The notes beneath the pieces were generated by a model. That model saw only the letters and a list, made by a program, of their open reading frames with translations, was not told where the DNA came from and made no database searches. From assembly GCA_003233535.1 (NCBI GenBank), contig QIMA01000104.1:1-5569 (forward strand): 5,569 bases of DNA. Reading direction: 5' to 3'. The number at the start of each line of letters is the position of its first letter. The stretch's first letter is position 1. Origin of the DNA: Rhodanobacteraceae bacterium (GTDB taxonomy: Bacteria > Pseudomonadota > Gammaproteobacteria > Xanthomonadales > SZUA-5). Below are positions 5,533 through 5,569 of the stretch, in pieces. A program made the position numbers and the translations under genes.

Positions 5533-5569
5533 TCACGCGCCCTCGCTAGGCCCTTGATCGCCCAGCGAC

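Overview
The window looks like chromosomal DNA from a moderately GC-rich gammaproteobacterium. The evidence is the close family-level match of the first gene to gammaproteobacterial PpnN/YgdH, a REPIN-like inverted pair of sequences resembling the REP elements common in Pseudomonas and relatives, and the M15 peptidase and Mpo1-like protein types. I cannot name a genus. There is no IS element, CRISPR array, rRNA or tRNA that I can see.

Layout: positions 1-275 are a leader with no gene I can support. ppnN (276-1658, +) encodes a nucleotide 5'-monophosphate nucleosidase. The convergent gap 1659-1919 holds a REPIN-like element (1726-1815) and one copy of a 25-bp repeat (1864-1888). On the minus strand lies a compact three-gene run, read from 3767 down to 1920: an SPFH/band 7 membrane protein, a 60-residue Arc-type ribbon-helix-helix (RHH) protein, and an M15B (VanY-type) D,D-carboxypeptidase-like protein. 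The 157-bp divergent gap 3768-3924 carries a 17-bp inverted/direct repeat that is a good candidate operator for the RHH protein. dinB (3925-5109, +; DNA polymerase IV) is divergent to this run. It is followed by a short Mpo1-like (DUF962) membrane protein gene (5190-5513, +) that appears to have its own promoter. A second copy of the 25-bp repeat overlaps that gene's stop codon.

How the genes may work together: the SPFH-RHH pair is tightly coupled and probably autoregulated through the 3797-3813 site. The M15 peptidase follows so closely that its apparent Shine-Dalgarno overlaps the RHH stop codon, suggesting a small envelope-related operon. dinB (translesion synthesis), ppnN (purine nucleotide salvage, in E. 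coli controlled by (p)ppGpp) and the Mpo1-like gene are probably independent housekeeping or stress genes. The least ordinary parts are the SPFH-RHH-peptidase unit with its operator candidate, the REPIN with a nested hairpin, and the 25-bp repeat whose two same-orientation copies bracket five genes.
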